From Nonomuraea africana (lineage in GTDB: Bacteria > Actinomycetota > Actinomycetes > Streptosporangiales > Streptosporangiaceae): 64,000 nt of DNA. The notes under the pieces are model-generated. The model did not search any database, had not been told where the DNA came from, and worked only from the letters and a program-made list of their open reading frames with translations. The first letter of the stretch is position 1, and each line of letters begins with the position of its first letter. The DNA lies in the NCBI RefSeq assembly GCF_014873535.1, contig NZ_JADBEF010000001.1, forward strand, positions 3,534,001 through 3,598,000, written 5' to 3'. Positions 62,775 through 64,000 of this stretch are shown piece after piece. Made by a program: the position numbers and the translations under genes.

Positions 62775-63326
62775 ATGGCTACTTCCCATGTCGACCCGCA
62801 CCAGAGAAGCCAGGAGACCAGGCGGCGCGTGCTTGAGATGGCGCTGTCGCTGAGGGAGGAGCGTGGCGGAGGCCCTGTCGACCTCTTCCTCGCGCTGCTC
62901 CAGGACCGCCTCCCGCTCTGGCTGCGAATCCTGCACAACCTGTCCCACCTCGTGGGGAAGGGTCAGGTGAGCGACAATCTGCTCCCCATCGCACGGGCGG
63001 GCATCGACTACTACGCGGAGGTCCAGTCGGCGGCGCTGCCGGCCTTCACCTCCCCTTCGGTGACGGTCCGCTTCCGCGAGGCCGTCCGCGACACCGGTCT
63101 GGGCCCGATGGCCGAGATCCGTCCGCTGGCCGGGTACCTGGAGGCCGAGCAGCGACTCGGCAGGGTGGCCGCGTCGGTCGATCCGGTGGGCAGCGCGAGA
63201 CTGCTGCTGGCCGGGTGTTTCCAGCACGCCTACTACGAGATGTTCGTCGGCGCCGACGCGGGCCCTTCGCGGGACGCGAGTGCCGAGGAGATCGTCAAGG
63301 AGTTGCGGCTGGAGCCTGCCGCCTGA
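62775..63326 (+). CDS. TetR-like ligand-binding protein lacking a recognisable HTH
   Basis: A 183-residue all-helical protein. The first 30 residues (QRSQETRRRVLEMALSLREE) resemble the first helix of a TetR regulator. The usual turn-helix motif is missing, and the sequence passes directly into a TetR C-terminal-like domain (LFLALLQDRLPLWLRILHNL, GYLEAEQRLGRVAASVDPVGSARLLLAGCFQHAYYEMF). It may be a decayed regulator or a stand-alone sensor/anti-regulator. ATG 62775 lacks a strong ribosome-binding site. The last 94 nt overlap the convergent chelatase gene. Confidence 0.65.
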   Translation: MATSHVDPHQRSQETRRRVLEMALSLREERGGGPVDLFLALLQDRLPLWLRILHNLSHLVGKGQVSDNLLPIARAGIDYYAEVQSAALPAFTSPSVTVRFREAVRDTGLGPMAEIRPLAGYLEAEQRLGRVAASVDPVGSARLLLAGCFQHAYYEMFVGADAGPSRDASAEEIVKELRLEPAA

Positions 63327-63997
63327 TCGTGCCTGGCCCACACCAGGGCGGCGAGGTCGGGGTCGGCGCCGATCGGTTCGGTGACCACGTCGGCGCCCGC
63401 GCCCGACAGCCTGTCGTGGAAGAAGCCCGGTGCCAGCAGGTAGGAGGCGAGCGCGACGCGAGGGGCTGGGCCGCACCGCGTGCGGTCCAGCGCCTCGCCC
63501 ACCGTCGGGCCGCCGCCCGTGGCGAAGGCCGCGGTGACGGGCCGCGAGAGCCGTACGGCGAGCAGCCTGGCCGCGGCGCGCACGTCGGCGAGGGCCGCGG
63601 GGTCGGAGGAGCCCGCCGCGCCCAGCACGACCGCGTCGGTCGCCCGCAGTCCCGCCCTCGCGAGCCTGCGGGCCAGGGCGTGGGCCAGCAGCGGGTGCGG
63701 GCCGAGTGGCCCGGCGACGGCGGCGTCGGGCCGCGACCTCGCGATCACGTCCGGCAGGTCGATGTGGACGTGGTAGCCGCCCGCCAGCAGCAGCGGCACC
63801 ACCGTGACGGGGCCGGGCAGCCGGGGCAGGACGTCGGCGAGCAGCGGCCGGCTGATCTCGAGATAGGCCAGCTCCACCCTGCGTCCTGGCCGCAGGGCGC
63901 GCACCAGCGCGGTGAGCCTGGCGAGCGTCTCCTCCCCCGCCGCGCTGCGGGTGCCGTGCGCGGCGATGACCAGCGTGCCCCGCGCGTCCAGCCTCAC
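63233..63997 (-). CDS. Sirohydrochlorin chelatase (CbiX family)
   Basis: A 254-residue protein of the CbiX/SirB family, which inserts cobalt or iron into sirohydrochlorin for cobalamin or siroheme synthesis. LVIAAHGTRSAAG provides the first metal-binding His, and LLAGGYHVHIDLPD the second. The C-terminal half repeats the fold weakly. The GTG start at 63997 is 3 nt from the window edge, so an earlier start cannot be excluded. The last ~30 residues (after WARHDQA) are non-conserved-looking and overlap the TetR-like gene. Confidence 0.85.
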   Translation of the reverse strand: MRLDARGTLVIAAHGTRSAAGEETLARLTALVRALRPGRRVELAYLEISRPLLADVLPRLPGPVTVVPLLLAGGYHVHIDLPDVIARSRPDAAVAGPLGPHPLLAHALARRLARAGLRATDAVVLGAAGSSDPAALADVRAAARLLAVRLSRPVTAAFATGGGPTVGEALDRTRCGPAPRVALASYLLAPGFFHDRLSGAGADVVTEPIGADPDLAALVWARHDQAAGSSRNSLTISSALASREGPASAPTNIS

Positions 63998-64000
63998 AGG

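Overview
The window is very GC-rich, with strong third-position GC bias, dense genes, GTG and TTG starts and many apparently leaderless genes. It carries a complete Pup-proteasome system (mpa/arc, dop, pup, prcB, prcA, pafA, pafB, pafC), so it is chromosomal DNA of a filamentous actinomycete. Streptosporangiales or a close relative is my inference; the genus cannot be fixed from this sequence. No rRNA, tRNA, CRISPR array, insertion sequence or prophage was seen.

Layout. 0.3-8.7 kb, minus strand: helY helicase, an FHA/membrane protein and a small partner sharing an unusual motif, a diacylglycerol-kinase-like enzyme, tatC, tatA, a small membrane protein, pafC, a 24-codon mini-ORF and pafB. 8.7-16.4 kb: a DUF3866 protein, a copper-monooxygenase-fold lipoprotein, a DUF3291 protein with a SufR-like regulator, two double-FKBP lipoproteins, pafA and a secreted protein. 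16.9-25.9 kb: prcA, prcB, a Y-family polymerase, an alpha/beta hydrolase, pup, a membrane protein, dop and an acyltransferase.

26.0-30.9 kb, plus strand: the most striking locus. Two family 2B encapsulin shell genes, each with an inserted cyclic-nucleotide-binding-like domain, flank a two-domain geosmin synthase. All three are coupled by overlapping stop and start codons. The operon sits between dop and mpa, inside the proteasome locus.

31.3-43.5 kb: mpa and trmI, then two paralogous large ATPase/LuxR regulators bracketing a tandem GNAT protein, a GAF-like protein, and a two-gene unit made of an EACC1-like small protein and a zinc-ribbon/DUF4145/YbaK fusion. The EACC1 unit resembles components of actinobacterial conflict systems. 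43.0-49.2 kb: a TPR protein whose N terminus is a minisatellite, an FHA protein, a site-2 protease with a CBS region, a RecB/Cas4-like nuclease and a NarL-type two-component pair.

49.7-64.0 kb: an oligopeptide ABC transporter operon, a membrane protein, a HAD phosphatase, metH, a universal stress protein, a PAC2 protein, a TetR-like protein without a recognisable HTH, and a CbiX-type chelatase at the window edge.

How the parts work together: Pup is ligated to substrates by PafA and removed by Dop; Mpa unfolds pupylated proteins into the PrcAB core; PafBC is the WYL regulator pair for DNA damage. The encapsulin operon probably packages the earthy-odorant terpene synthase. GC-rich minisatellites fill many intergenic gaps, and one palindrome recurs at the same distance upstream of an FHA gene and a TPR gene.
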